Shown here piece after piece: positions 12,478 to 26,800 of a DNA stretch of 64,000 nt. The stretch comes from Aphis gossypii (Eukaryota; Arthropoda; Insecta; Hemiptera; Aphididae), in NCBI RefSeq assembly GCF_020184175.1, contig NC_065533.1, positions 20,172,695 to 20,236,694 on the forward strand, written 5' to 3'. The notes beneath the pieces were generated by a model. That model saw only the letters and a program-made list of their open reading frames with translations, was not told where the DNA came from and ran no database searches. Numbering within the stretch: position 1 is the stretch's first letter; each line of letters starts with the position of its first letter. The translations under genes were made by a program, and so were the position numbers.

Positions 12478-12759
12478 ATGACTGAGAGAGCTATACCAGC
12501 TATATTATACCCACCACATAAACCGGCTTGTCATAACTTATCCATTCCGGAAATGCATCGGTATATACAGGCCGTACATGTAGAACAAATTTACATGATA
12601 ATAACTTATTCACTGTTTGCTGGTCCGCTTTTTATTTCCATCGTGTGTACGCTAGAGTTCTGCGTATATATAGGTAGAAGCTCCGACGATATTGTCAATA
12701 GTGTTTTCGACGTTTGGAAAATTTCCGAGCACTACGGCGTAAACGATTTACATACTTAG
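12478..12759 (+). CDS. Small candidate ORF with one hydrophobic segment
   Basis: A 93-codon frame opens with an ATG in a favourable context (AATAATATG) and runs to TAG. The N-terminal half is polar (MTERAIPAILYPPHKPACHN). A central segment of about 25 hydrophobic residues around IITYSLFAGPLFISIVC could span a membrane. The C-terminal part is polar and acidic. Codons follow a purine-N-pyrimidine bias over long runs, which is more coding-like than the flanks. No poly(A) signal was seen close downstream and no homolog is known to me. It could be an orphan gene or a chance frame. Confidence 0.3.
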   Translation: MTERAIPAILYPPHKPACHNLSIPEMHRYIQAVHVEQIYMIITYSLFAGPLFISIVCTLEFCVYIGRSSDDIVNSVFDVWKISEHYGVNDLHT

Positions 12760-12913
12760 ATTACAGTTTCCGGGAACTCCGCGCTGTTTCTAGTTTTACT
12801 ATTATTATTACTACTTTTTTTTTTGTTTTGTTTTGTTTTCTCGTCAAGGTACTTACTTGTATGTATGAACGAACAATAATATGGTTATATTTATGTGCAA
12901 TCTCGGTACTCCT

Positions 12914-15900
12914 AATATGATAAACAAATGAACCGTGTTGAAGAGATGCCTACATAACGAGAAAACAAGTCGTGTTCTGTTTGCACATTATACCAGTAAC
13001 GATGAAATTTTGAAAGAAACCTGATGTTTAACTTATAAGTTATATTTAATTCAATCAGTATGCAATTATATAAAACTGCACGCCAGCTAATGACCTGTGA
13101 GTTAAATTGTAAAATTTGCAAGTTTTATTTGGAAATTCTTAACGGGGTACGTGGAATATCATCGCGGTCCTATACGGCCTATGAGCCGCGGATTGAAAGC
13201 CACTACAGTGTATATCTCCATGTCAAGTCAAGTTCGTATAAAGTATTATTATTACACAGATGAATAACTTTATTGCTGGTTTGAAGGGTATACAGTACGC
13301 ATTGATTATGTTAAGTATGACAAAGACATCTTTTTTTCTTTTTTTTTCTTTACCTAACCTTTTGAAATAGTTGTTAGTTTAGCAGTGTGTTGTCATTAAT
13401 AATAATTAGACGAACGCGTAAATATAATGTACATAAACTTTTTTAAGAAATCGCTATTAACTTATACGAAAATTTAAGCAAAGTATATAAAACTGTCTTT
13501 ATATATATTTTGAAGACATTCTTATAAACAAATTGTGCAAAAATCTTTGGCGATGTATCCGTAATAATATGGTATATGGTCAGTGAATTTCGGAAATACC
13601 ACGTACGTCGGTCGTGGTCGGTAGTTTGGGAAGTAGAGCTGCAACGAGTTTTGTTGTTACTTATCCTGTCCAATGTCTCATTTCATGTTTAATGAATTTA
13701 CAGATTCATCTTATGTCACCAGATCTTGTCGACGAATGTGTTATATGAAATCAAGAGCTTGATATTTTTTTTTTTTGAAATATTGATAGGCGAAAAAACC
13801 ATATCTAGACTATACATAATATGTATCAATGTATCATCCATCTCTTATACCATTCGTGACTTCAATAAGAATTTTATATATTTTACATACTATTTTACCG
13901 GACAACTATTGGTTCACATGCACCGCAAACAATAATTTGTTTACGCAAAACGGCTGACTCAATAATATAAAGTCATCAAAATATTCGCAAATGTTGTGAC
14001 TCAATAGGTAGGTATACACAATTTGTTCGATCGACTTCTCCACAGACATGGCACATTTCAAGCGTATTATTTTCAAATCGACAATGTTTTGACAGCAATC
14101 ACAGTTTATATTCGAACTATCATCTAACCATCGCGACTAATGTTAACCATTCAATCTTGATTTCGATTGCCGGTTTAAGATCAACGGAATCGCTTCCGGA
14201 GTGATCGATAACATAAGACTGTATATTACTGAATTTATGATAATAAACTAAATACCTAGCTAAATCCTAAAAATAGTATGTAATAGCATTATCACATTAT
14301 TGTATCAACAATCAGTAAAGGTTATACTCAAAAAAGTGCTGAATTGACCGTAGGTTGTGGAAGTATAACTACTACTACTACTACTATACTGGGTATAATA
14401 AATGTCTAATCGTAACCTAAAATTAGATGTATAGAATTTCAAGCATTTCACATACATTAAATACGTGTGTGTCTTAGAAAATTTGTCACTACTTGACATT
14501 CATGAAAATAAAAAAACGGTCGTCGATTAAAAGCAAAGGCGTGTTGTAAAAAAACGTAGGTAAGAAGTACGGTAAGGTAAGGCACTGGTGAAATATGCAC
14601 GATTAAGCACGCATAGTGGTGTCGAATATTTATTGTTGTTACAAAAAGAAAAATATATATTCGTCTAGCAATATTTTAAAATCATATTATTGTGTTTATT
14701 ATAAAGTAATTATTACAGGTTTATCATTATTATTCGAGTAAACAGCAATGAAGATTTACGACGCCTCGCACCTATATGGTATATACAGTGAAACTTACAC
14801 ATAACGAATTGTTTTTGAGAACCACGACCTTCATTGTTAATCATGCGTTAATTCTGTTTAAGGAAATCCTCTATAATACGATTTTTTTTGTTTACCACGA
14901 GACTTCGTTAAATAGAAGTTTCACTGTACAATATATTATTTATACATACATTACGCCCACCTTCAACGAGTGCCAATCAAAAACAGGAATTTGTATTACA
15001 CGCATTCCGTACTATCAATTTCAAAACATCGTCCCGAAGACCGCTCGCGAATACCGAACTACAAAGTGTTTTGACACTGCACATAACGTTATAAATACAT
15101 AACTATATATTCACCGTCATTAAACTCACGGTAAGGCGCACGCATCTTTTCGATCGATCACAATAATAATATGATTGAACGTCCTGATGTTTGAAAGTCG
15201 ATAAACTGCTGTAAATCTTTATACCGTAAAGGCGTACATTATTCGAATAAAATCGCAATCGTTTATTGAGTAAGCTATTATACAATTAATAATAAATATA
15301 ATATTATCTACTATATAAAATAAATGACATAAAATGGATGAACCTTATGGAAGTCCATAGTTTCCTACCGATTTTCATATAATTGTCGTCAATAGATTCA
15401 GAAAGATACGTATTATCGATATGTTGATTTTAATTGGCTCATCAAAAACTATAATTAATATTTGTTTAAAAAAACCTTAAAAAAAAATTACAATTCAAAA
15501 TCGATGCCGTTTACATTTAACATAATTCAATGAGGGGTAAGTCCACAGTCGTTTAATTTGTCACGGACAACGCCGTGCAAGATCAGTTTGTAATAATAAT
15601 ATATTATTATGAAGATGGTTATCGTACATTGAGATAATTGAGGGCTATATATATATAATGATATATATTTTACTATAATTCAATAATTGTAAGATATTAT
15701 TGTACCTATTACTATACCCCCGTGCACGGCTGCACGAGATCCGCGGTGTTTTGTCAGTATTATCACCATTACAATAATATTATTTTATACGATTTACTAA
15801 CGTACCCGGTAAAATCCCGAATAATAATTCGTGGAGAATAAATAGTTCTTGTTGGCAGTTTTCGGTTGCACTCGGATAGCCAAAAATCTAATACTACAAT

Positions 15901-17790
15901 ATCGACGGCATTCTGCGATATTTGTTCGTCCTCCGGAGCTCATTTGGAGATGTGGGTGTGCAGATAGATAGGTAGATATCTGATTCTCATTGCCTGGCAT
16001 CAGATGTAGTTTCTCTGAGACCTGATGAATTTTCACGACAAATTTTCTACCTCTCTCCAACACACGTCTGCTTACACATACCACTTCACATAATATATAT
16101 TATGAACTCGTACGCGTGAAATATTGTTATTTTTAGAGTTTTATTTTATTTTTGTTTTTTGTCTATTTGTTGTTGTCGGAATGAAACGTAACGTAATATA
16201 TTATAAGTTATAACAATATGATTTATCGTTACTCGTGGCGGTCGCAAACACGTGCCTCATACGGCCCAACGTTATATAAAAAAATTATCACACACGGTCT
16301 ATTGTGCGTCTCGTAGCAATTATAAAGCCCGCTCCGGTTTGTAATCCATAATATATTATAATAGAATAATATCGGCGTTAAATTATGTATATAAACAGTA
16401 TTAATAATCACTTTGATTCCTATTGGAAATGTTAAAAAATGTTAAAGAAATATATGCAATTTTTAATTTTTAAAGAATCAAAATTGACTTTAAATCAATA
16501 TATGCATAATAAATCTCAAAAATGTATTAAAATATTTTTCACATCTATATGCGGATGTAGACCGTGGTATGCAATCAAAGCCGACTGCAAGTCTATTTTT
16601 TTTGTTATACATAATTTCATTTTTCTCCGATATAAAAAAAGACTAGTACTACTTAAAGGGTGTTCTGTAGAAATATCAAATTTATAAAATTTTATCAAAT
16701 AACAAACTTTTTATAGTTTTTAAAAAATGGTTCAGGCATAGTAAACGCACTACATCCAATAATATACACCTATTTCATATTTTTAGAACGATTTTAAGGA
16801 ATTTTTATAGCATTATGGACACTTCTGAAGTACCTAGTACAAAAAATTTGAATAATTATAAATTATGATATATTTTTATGTATAAATTGAACTGCAGAGG
16901 AATTAATTTATAGATCACTATAAATATAAACATATAGATATATGTGGTTTAATTTAAAACACAAGTTCTATATTAATAAGTTAATATTATATAAGTTATA
17001 TTAATTATAATAAGTACCTAATTATTTAGTTATATTATAAATATTAAATACCTATTTTTGTCTATTCACGTCGTGTATACTAATGCAATTATTTATACAA
17101 CAATTATAAATTAGGTAGGCACTTTTAATAAATTATTTGATTCAATATGCAGTATTTCAAGTATTTAAAAAACGATTTAAATTTTAAACACTTTAAGATG
17201 GCTATTAAATGCGACCGTTTAGTTTTGCATATTTATGGCCATGCCAGAAACATGAAATTATTTTAATGTTCTGTGGGACTGAAAAACTATAAAGACAAAA
17301 ATATTAAAGCGCCGAATACTAATACACATTTCACGCGCCATTAATTTATGTTAAAATACAGTAAATGACTATTTTCTAATTAGATAACACCAAAAGACTA
17401 CGTTGCAATACACCAAGGAGTCAGAACGGAAAGTCAAGAAAATAAATGTTAAAAATTAAAAATAGGAGAATTAAATAATTAAAAGAAGAAGGTTGTTTAT
17501 AATAATATATTAATGTGTTCATTAAATTAATCATGGATATAAATGCATATCCATTGATTGCTTAAAGTAAATGAATTTTTCCATATGGTACTTTTGAAAA
17601 AAAAAACATCAATAAAACCAATTTTAATATCTTATTGCATAAAATAGGCATTGGCTTCCGTATTGATTCTCTCAAATATGATATTATTTTAATTTCAGAT
17701 CTGTAATCAATACCGAAATACAACTTTAAAATGATCAAATTTCAATCTGTTCAAGTCAATTTTAATGTAGTAATACATATAAACAAAATA
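12914..17790. other. Mostly AT-rich non-coding DNA
   Basis: No gene supported. It contains a (TTTTG)n patch just upstream (12,816-12,839), an (ACT)n microsatellite at 14,368-14,386, and a moderately GC-richer patch at 15,720-16,100 with open frames on the minus strand that carry no splice or poly(A) support. Confidence 0.5.
14368..14386. repeat. (ACT)n microsatellite
   Basis: About six consecutive ACT units. Confidence 0.9.
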
Positions 17791-17799
17791 TAATCAACG

Positions 17800-18440
17800 A
17801 TTTGTATACGTGTATCGTATTTTTTTGTTGTACGGCGTGTTTCGAACGGACACGGAAAATCCTCGACAGGTCGTCGTCGAGTAAAAACCAAGTGAAAAAT
17901 AATAAAAGTAAACAAAAAGTCGACAGTACAATAAATATTTCAAGATTCGTAGCTGCCTTTTTTTTTCACTTACAATTTCGCGGGAAACCTATGCCTCACA
18001 CGCCCCTCGTTGGCTCGTTACGTACATATATCTCGTGGAAGAGAGAAAGGAAACAGACTAAATTGGGAGTGAGAGCGTGAGACGGCGGTCGTGACGACTC
18101 TTTACTTTCCAGCGAATTCTGACGCGGCGACTAAGGGGTTTCCGTGAAGGTGTTGGTATAGGGGATGGACGTTGGAAATTTCCCAGTGACCGGTATATAT
18201 ATATATATATGTGTTATGTGCGTGCGTGAGTACCTATGTGTGCATGTATATTATTGCGGTACAACGATAGTGGACGGGAAAATGTCAGGGGTCGGTGGTC
18301 GTCGGAGGCGAGCGGTGACGGTGGCGGATCGTAAGCCAGTGACAAAAGGTTCCCGGGGGAAATTATACTGTCGACGGCAGTGGCGGCGGTGGTGGTGGTG
18401 GCGTTCGCGTGCTCGCCGCTGTATAATATAATATTATACT
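17800..18440 (+). promoter_or_regulatory. CpG-rich island, candidate promoter and first exon
   Basis: About 640 bases of high GC with many CpG sites. It contains a TA run (18,194-18,210) and a GGC/GGT-rich stretch (18,380-18,402). It encloses an ATG in good context followed by a GTAAGC donor, listed next. The arrangement suits a plus-strand transcription start region. Confidence 0.4.
18282..18330 (+). CDS. Candidate first coding exon
   Basis: The ATG at 18,282 lies in a strong context (GGGAAAATG). It opens 16 codons reading MSGVGGRRRRAVTVAD plus one base, then meets a strong donor GTAAGC at 18,331. The frame is basic at its N-terminus. An upstream ATG at 18,165 is in the same frame and could be used instead, but would run through the TA repeat. 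The exon would end in phase 1. No downstream partner exon of matching phase was identified, so the gene remains unconfirmed. Confidence 0.3.
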
Positions 18441-18449
18441 TTATACCGA

Positions 18450-20660
18450 GTACCAATACAGTATATATATATATATGTGTGTCGTAGTACACCTATAGAT
18501 GGCTGCACCGTTCGCGATATACGCGACCCGTATAATAATATAATATAGTGAAAATAGCAATACTATTTTTATTGTTATTATTTTTATTTTTGATATAGAC
18601 GGAGTCGTGGCACGTGTCGCCGATGAATGGGTTCGAAAACGTCACCGAGTTGTCTAAAAACTTGATAGTATGACTAGCTATTAACACGTAGTGGTTACAA
18701 AAGGATGATAATTTGGTTATCGATTATGATGATAATAGTATGTATTTGTGGACAAAAAAACTATTAAATTCGTCCGATTGAAAATACAGGTGCACAATAT
18801 TTTTTATACCCACCATGAATCACGATGCGTCGAAAATATATTATGTTGTCGTTGTTATATAGGTACTATTATCATTATAAGAGAAGTGTAAACGTTATAA
18901 GATATAGGTTTATTACACATCGATGATGTATGTCACCGTAGTATCATTATTATAGGTGATGAACAATAATGGGATATAACATCACGTTAATAATTTATGA
19001 CAAATATGCATTTAATGTTGTTCGTATAAATTGCCGTGGTTAACGATTAATATTAATTGGATATAGTTGATTGTGATTAATACTTTACAATAGTATACTA
19101 CTTTTGCCCAAATTTCGATCAATGTGACCTCCCCACCCCCACATATTATTTTGTGACAAAGTTTTTCTCATAATACTTAATATATAAACATACTTCATAA
19201 GATATTGCCGTCTGAAAATAGAAATATTAATTCACTGCATAATAGACTTTTCGTAAAAGTAATTCCGTCCGACAACGCCTGCCGAGTCTTAATAGTGATG
19301 TCCACGTGTGAATTAGAACGACCCATCAGTCTAATGTATATATATATATAAACATTATACATAGATACGTTTCACAGGATTGAAAACGAAAACTTTTTGA
19401 AAAAAAAAACGAATAGTCCCTTTTTGATAGATTATCTACATTCTACATACAAACGAAATTTCAATGCATTCAATATTCTCGTAACAAAACGTGTGAATCA
19501 ATCGGTACAAAACACGTCGATAGTCAGGCACCTAACCGTCGTATTTCCCAAAAGGTGTGTGTATATCTAATACCTATATAATAGATATTCGTATTTAATC
19601 ATCGATCATAAGTTAAATATGTATTTTTTCATTTGATAATGAATGTATTAAAATTCTGATTTTTGGAATTTTTATTTATTTTATTTTTAGAATACTTAAA
19701 GAGTGGCTAACGTTATCAACCACTTTTTTTTTCTAATGAAAATATAATACGGTAGTATACGCACTATGCATATGATTTTTTTGAAAATGTTGATGCATCT
19801 TAATCGAAATTCGAATAAGTAGATTTCAAGTTATTTAAATTGTTGCGATCATACTTCTATGCTCTAGCATTGTTATTACACAGTGAATTCTATTTCTATT
19901 GAATATTAAAAAATTTACATTATAAAGAGACACGAATTACTATTTGAATACAGTATATAGGTAGCAATAATTACAAACCACGTGTGCTACTTACCGAATT
20001 GTGGTGTATTTACAATAATATGCATTTTATATTTTAGTGTAATTAATTAATCTTATATTACAAGAAAAATCCAACTTTAAATTTAAGGAGTCAACGTTTA
20101 GGTACAAGATTTTGACAAATGTCTTAGAGAAAGTATATTTTTCAGAATAAAATAGCTAAATTTGTGTTTTAAAATATTAACATTCGAAGAAAGATAAAAA
20201 AATAAATAAAGGACTTACTAATGACATTACTTATTATCAATAAAAATCTATCTAAAGGTACATGAATTCATTTAAAAAAATAATTAAAAGCAAAACGTCT
20301 ACAAAGATACTATATTACACATTGAATCGTCAGTATCATCAAAACAAAGAAGGTAAAAATTGTTCAATAACCATAATAAAAATTGTTATTTCTTAATTAT
20401 GATGTATTCATTTTTAAAGTAATTTTAAAATCTTAAAAAATACTAAAAAAAATAAACTCTTACACTGTATAATTATTCGTTTATTTTAACCAGACTTCGC
20501 GTAAATCGTCAATACATATTTTTCCATATACCGATAACCTAAAAAGTCGGCAATTCCCTAAAACCATTGGCATGTTCTGACACAATGCGATTATTATTTC
20601 AATATCCGAGAATACGGATTTATAGTGTACAATAATATTAAGCTATTATATATTAATATA
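18450..20660. other. AT-rich non-coding DNA
   Basis: No gene supported. Ordinary AT-rich sequence with short TA runs (for example 19,337-19,351). Confidence 0.6.
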
Positions 20661-20672
20661 TAGCAGACGAAC

Positions 20673-20691
20673 ATGGCGGATCAGCAAAATT
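20673..20691 (+). CDS. Candidate micro first exon (MADQQN)
   Basis: The ATG at 20,673 in good context (ACGAACATGG) is followed by five codons and one base, reading MADQQN, then by a perfect donor GTAAGT at 20,692. The six codons are GC-richer than the flanks. A TA-rich imperfect hairpin (20,643-20,665) precedes it. Very short first coding exons do occur in insects, but a 19-base match is weak evidence alone. Confidence 0.25.
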
Positions 20692-20877
20692 GTAAGTACT
20701 CGTGTAATGTAAAACACAGAACACGCATATTAATAATATACTCAATATTATGTACTCGGATATAGTGTCCATAATACTATTTTAGGTACCTACGTCCTAC
20801 ATAGGTGATACTGGGTATCAGGGTATATAATATACGTACAACTATGACGTCGTTATAATATTTTGTAATGATGTAAA

Positions 20878-21156
20878 ATGCGATATTTTGTTGTGTTGAT
20901 CGTCCGACAAGCATTCACTTGTTGCGGACTGTTGTTTTTTGCGTTAATCGGATGTATAAACACTATGACTTATTATCATATTGTTCAATCATCGGATCCC
21001 GTGAAGTTTAAAGGAAAATTGATCACATCCCGTTGTAGACCATACGCGATTACATACATTATTATGTCATACTTAACATTTCGAAATACATTCATATTTT
21101 ATAGTTTTTTCCTACGCTTTTATAAAAAACTTCTCTACTCGGACAATTATACATAA
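20878..21156 (+). CDS. Small candidate ORF with signal-peptide-like start
   Basis: A 92-codon frame starts at an ATG. The N-terminus MRYFVVLIVRQAFTCCGLLF is hydrophobic and could be a signal peptide or membrane anchor. The middle is polar with two cysteines, and the end is rich in F, Y and K. A TATA-like GGGTATATAATATA lies at about 20,819-20,832. No homolog was recognised. The AT-rich C-terminal half resembles background, so a chance frame is possible. Confidence 0.25.
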   Translation: MRYFVVLIVRQAFTCCGLLFFALIGCINTMTYYHIVQSSDPVKFKGKLITSRCRPYAITYIIMSYLTFRNTFIFYSFFLRFYKKLLYSDNYT

Positions 21157-21159
21157 TAC

Positions 21160-23100
21160 GAACAGTCAAACATTAATGAATATATTGATTAAACGTATTA
21201 TTATTATTGTTTTTATATTGGTTTATTTGGGATATTTTTTTCTTTAATCCATAAAAATTATTTTAAATGTATTATTGTGTATATATAATATATATATATA
21301 ACAATAAGTCAACAAATATCTCTACATATACTACGAATTATCATTGTGCTATTTTCATGACATCGAATTAAGAAAGTTTCATTGTATTTTATTTTCGCGA
21401 ATGTATTTTGAAGGTCGATTATAACTTTATATGACTATGTGTAATGTGCGAAGAACTCTCCGAAAAAAAACATCTACAATAATATTATGTTTTATTTTTT
21501 CGCATATTCGTTGTTGTTGTGATCGCGCGTAGGTATACGATTATAATAATCTCATGACATCGGAATAAAAGCGCCATCTGCAACGGACGTTTCGTGAAGT
21601 ATTATTAAATTAAAAATCATTTACTAAAGTTTATACTATATTAGATGACATTCATTTTTCTAATTCGAAATTGAAAAACTTTATAACTCTCCGGGGTTCA
21701 CACAGTTTTTATCAAAACAAAAAAATATATATTTTAGGGATCACCGGGATGACAATTTTATTTTATATCGTAATGTTATATATATCATTATACTTCTTTG
21801 AATTCATAAAAAAACTAACTTTTATTACTTACGTATTCACAAGTTTTAAAAACGCCTATGAATTTGTTTACACAAAGAAATCAAAATATAAAAATAAATG
21901 CAACACACAAATAATAAATGTTTACATTTCTTTTAAGTTTTCATTGTACCTACACATTCAATTTTTATTCGTAACTTTTTAGAAATATAACTGTTATTAT
22001 AATAAATTATACTAATTAACTTCGGGGATAATGAACGTTTATAAGGATGAACTCGTCTATGAATTTTATAAGAACATTATATTTAGAAACTCCGATTACG
22101 TTTGACGGGTATACAATAATATTGATAAAATATGATTGCGATCATTTTTATTTATTAACTTTGATTTTGTTTAACTGACTTTTGTATTTAATACTATTGT
22201 AAATTAATAAATATTAACAAATAGAAATATTAGATCGTGAAATAAGATGGTATAATAAGGACCTTATAATAATAGTTTTCAATAGTAATTCAAAGACGAC
22301 CAAGCAACACTTCTCAAAATATATAAATACAAGCTAAAACTTTAACAATTATAAATACTGTGAAATATTGATTGTAAAATACTGACGTAGTGATTATATA
22401 ATAATGATGTAATATATGATTATGAAAAACTTTGAGTTCACATCTTAAAAACTGAAATTGCATACGGTTATATAGATAACTTATATATATTATAACAAGA
22501 GTTTATTTTTATATTATTGGGTTTTTTAAAATTTAGACATACAAAAACTGAACATTTAAAATTTTTATCATTAATAAAAATATATATTTATATAATATTT
22601 GATCTTATAGTTGATGCATAAACATTTGTCAATATTATATTGCTTAGGTTTTTTGCTAAATAACGAATTTTCCAAATAAACGTTTTTAAATGTTATGCAC
22701 ATTTATATTAAAACTCCATAAAATGTTTGTAGAACTCGATGTTTAAAATTAATAAACGATGAATGTACTCAAATCACGTGTGGATAGTGTGTATTTTTTA
22801 ATTCTAAATTTTCATAAAAAATATAATATACTATTTAAAAAAAAAAAAAAATTATTATAATTATAAATTCCACGAGAAACGAAAAAAAATATTAATAATA
22901 AAAAATATAATATAACCGTTTTTAATGAACACGTTTTTGGGGTTTTGCAATTAATTCACTGGGAACGGAAATTATGATGCGGGGTTTCAAGCGACTAGCC
23001 ACAGGGACTTAGGGGCCCGCAGACGTGCTCGATACGTGAATGTTCGTGTCTGCACAATTCCGCAACCGTCGCATGACAAGAGATAATATAACAATCATAA
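21160..23100. other. AT-rich non-coding DNA
   Basis: No gene supported. An A run lies at 22,838-22,850. A GC-richer patch at 22,960-23,080 has no clear frame or signal. Confidence 0.6.
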
Positions 23101-23107
23101 TAATATA

Positions 23108-23829
23108 CAGAGTGAATCACCAAGCACGCTCAATACATTTTTCTTCTATGATAATAGATATATGCAAAATCTGAATTTTAGAATGTTTTAATAGATTTTT
23201 AAAACTCGTGACATTTTTTGTTCAACTACGGAATTCATTGTCGAAATACAAACTACTGCAGTTTTTTAAACGTCAATCACAATATTATTGATATTATAAA
23301 GTATTTGACGATTTATTTTTCTAAAAATACTGACATAATATATCAAAATAAAAACTTGAACGAGTAGTTTTGAGTTATTAAGCGTTGTGTTTTAAAGAAA
23401 ATAGGTCTATGATAATGGAATGGACTACGAAATATGTGGGAGCTATGATGAATTGAAAATCTTAGTAATAAAAATGACCAAAGTATAGTAGATCCAAAAT
23501 TACTTATATTTTATATTGTTTACAAAACAATTATTAATCGCTATTATCCGAATAGGCGAAATATTATTTTCAAATTTTGAATTGGGCTTATTCAAAAGTA
23601 CTAAAAAATCTTATTCACTAAATGATTAAAAGTAAAACAAAGATTTACATTTTAAAATAGAAATTTGTATCTTCACAGGATATTCCTTCAATCATACAAT
23701 ATAATATGGAATCACAAGAATTTGAAAATATAGACATTTTGTCTATTACATAATTTAATAAATTAAAAATTGGATTAAATCATTATTTAACGAAATAATG
23801 AGATTGAGCATGTTTGATGAATCACACTG
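23108..23829. mobile_element. Non-autonomous DNA transposon (MITE-like), 722 bp
   Basis: The left end begins CAGAGTGAATCACC and continues AAGCACGCTCAAT. The right end, read in reverse, begins CAGTGTGATTCATC and continues AAACATGCTCAAT. The ends thus form imperfect inverted repeats of about 29 bp. Both ends are flanked by TATA (23,104-23,107 and 23,830-23,833), a likely target-site duplication of TA or TATA that fits Tc1/mariner-like insertion. No transposase frame exists inside, so it is a deletion derivative or MITE. A related end is present at 39,731. Confidence 0.75.
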
Positions 23830-23833
23830 TATA

Positions 23834-26800
23834 CAATAACATCCTGATGGCGGCATAATAATTGGCTTTAAAATTATCTGATGTAGCGACGCAGCATCGC
23901 GAAAGACGATTGAAAAAAAAATAATAACAATTTATTACAATGACATTTTTTATAATATTTCCCCGTAAAAAACATCGATACACTATATAATATTATATGA
24001 TATAAGAATTATATTTTTGCAATTAACATACGCGTTATTATTAAAAACGCAATAGGCATTATTTTAGTTGTTATATTAAATGCGAATAATAATTCGCTAA
24101 ATAGTAAATTATATTATAATTATTTACAAAAAAATAATGTTTTGTGTAAAACCCCGAAAACTACTATCATATGCACGTACTTACAACAGGACCAGAATAA
24201 TATTCACTACGCAATAAAAACTAATTATACTTATACACTAAAATGTTTGTGGGTTTCACCTATTACTTTTTATTTTGTTTCTACCCAGTAAATTTTTACC
24301 CGTGGAACGGTGCTTTGGTAAACACTTAATATGTAGCTTAGCTTTTATGAACTTTTGTGTGTGATACGATTAGATATTTAAAATTGTATACTATATAAAT
24401 GCACACTAGAAAATGTTTCTTCTTTTTTTAGATATAAGAATAATTTAATAAAAAAAAATTTCTTTTTAATAAGTGTAGGTATTCACCTACACAACATCAT
24501 TGTCATGTATAACAATTCAAATAAAAAATCACTTTGCAAATGGACAGTCGTCGACGACGATAAAATATATTAAGTATTACTCGTCGTCATTAAATTTTAA
24601 ACAGCCATGACTTAAAGAATTATTTCTATTCAGTATCAGTATACCTACTAGTACACATTTTATCATTATTTTCGCCTATATTTCGCAATAAAATATAATA
24701 CATTTATTATATTAATATAATTACAATTGCAAGATATAATTTATTTTCATGTTAATCTGATGGTATCTTTTCCGTCTTCATTATACTTTTTTTTTAGATA
24801 AAAGGGTGAAAATTTAGTATTATAAGTATTTATATTAAATTCTACTTTAAAATTGTAGACACTGAACTTTTTATTGCATACTTCAATTCACTGTAATATA
24901 CTAATATCCAATGTCGACAAATTTTTATTTCAAAAGCTTATAAAATATTAATGTAATATTCCTGTAAACTTTTCTTATTATAGGTAGAAAAACTTATAAG
25001 AAATCTCATATTCGACTTTCAAATTCTAAGTATAAAAAAATTAAAAAAATGTTTATACATTTTTACTATGACCTACGCAATTTTTCACGATTTTGACAAA
25101 GGTCTAACATTAAAACCTTATAAAAAAAATTGTGAGCATGTATTTTCGATATTTTTTAATTGATAAATTAATAACTTATGAAAAATCTTGCACTTCAATT
25201 TTAAAATTTTTACTATATGATAATATTGTTGTCTTTTGATATTATGTTTCCAATAATATTTACACCAAAAATATATTTACGAATCCCATCTAGAATATAT
25301 AATTTAAAAATATCAACAATTTCTTCATCGAATATAGAGATACTTATATATATAGTGTGTGTTCAATCTATAAGATATTATTAAGCCCCTCAAGATAAAT
25401 CTTGGCAATCTCGTGTCTGCGCGACATCACGAAAATCTGATCCTCAGGCAACAAGCGTTACGACGAATACGAGATTATTATTATAATATATAGCAGTATC
25501 GCGGTATTATATAAACATTAAACAAAAAAATGACAAAGTATGCTAACATTATGAATTACGTATATAGTAACTATAATAATATTAAATTCAATAATATTTG
25601 GTTTATTAGTTACTGTTTAGGAATTTTGCGTGCACACTAGATTTAAATCGTTCCATCTATGAACACGATAATAACGTTTTCATCTATCGATGGCGATTAT
25701 CGAATATGACGCCTCACCGTGTCTTTCTCAAACAAACACACAACAACAATTTGCTCAGTTGGTGTTACACCGATATGGAGTTTATTCTGAGTAAATACGC
25801 TATTAATTTATTGAGCACGCCTATAAGTTTGGTATTTTGTTTTTGTATTATTGTTGGTTTAGTCGAGATAAAGAAGGATTAAAAAATTCCAACAGTCAAA
25901 CCATCATTTTCCTCTCGCTCTCGTACCTATAAAAAACAATTAGGTCGAAATTTTTAAAGGATATTATTTCGTCGGTAAAAGGTATGTATTTTATAGCGGG
26001 CATTTTCGGTTATTTATTAAGCATTTTTCCATTATTTTCAAGACGTTTTAAATCCGGGCACTAATTATAATCGTAATTTATCCAGTGGAAGGAAACTGAT
26101 AACACGTTCCTTACTTACCTATAGCTACGTATCTTATTATACACAACATTCTATACGGCTCGATCGACGTTCCCGCGGCCACTCCAACGCACTATACATA
26201 CTACATAGTATAATTTATTTGTATAATAAATATACATATACTCGCTACATGTTAAACATCTAGAAATGAGCGATATATATGTATATATACTACCTTGGAC
26301 TAACACCGTACAATATATATATTTATATAATATTATACGGAATCGGAATCGGCGGCGCGATTTCTAGTCCCGTCATCGCAATTAACAACGCACCGAGCAC
26401 AACCCTTATTGTTTAATGATAATATTATTTTACTATTATAATAGGTATTAGGAGTAAATTACGTATATATATATCTAGTGGCAGCGTTCCATTCTATTAC
26501 TGTAGTACTAGTACTCGGACTCGTTTATTCGACAACGCGGGCAATCAATACAGATTATACTCTTATAATATACGATATATATATATGACCACCAATGCGG
26601 CGTATTCACGTAAAATAGCGCAAGTATATAGGTACCATATTATATACACAACATTATATGAGTATCTATATATAATATATGTATGTCAATCGCTTATAAA
26701 CACTCTCATCCTCTCCGATAAGATTTATCGTAAGCTTAACAATTTAATCCGTGTTCGAGGCAATGCGTATAAAAAGCGGCAATTTTTTCCTACTTTTTAT

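Noticed and set aside
14577..14598. Resemblance to the miR-124 mature sequence (TAAGGCAC...GGTGAA)
   Set aside because: The match breaks after the first eight bases and the flanks do not fold into a precursor-like hairpin.
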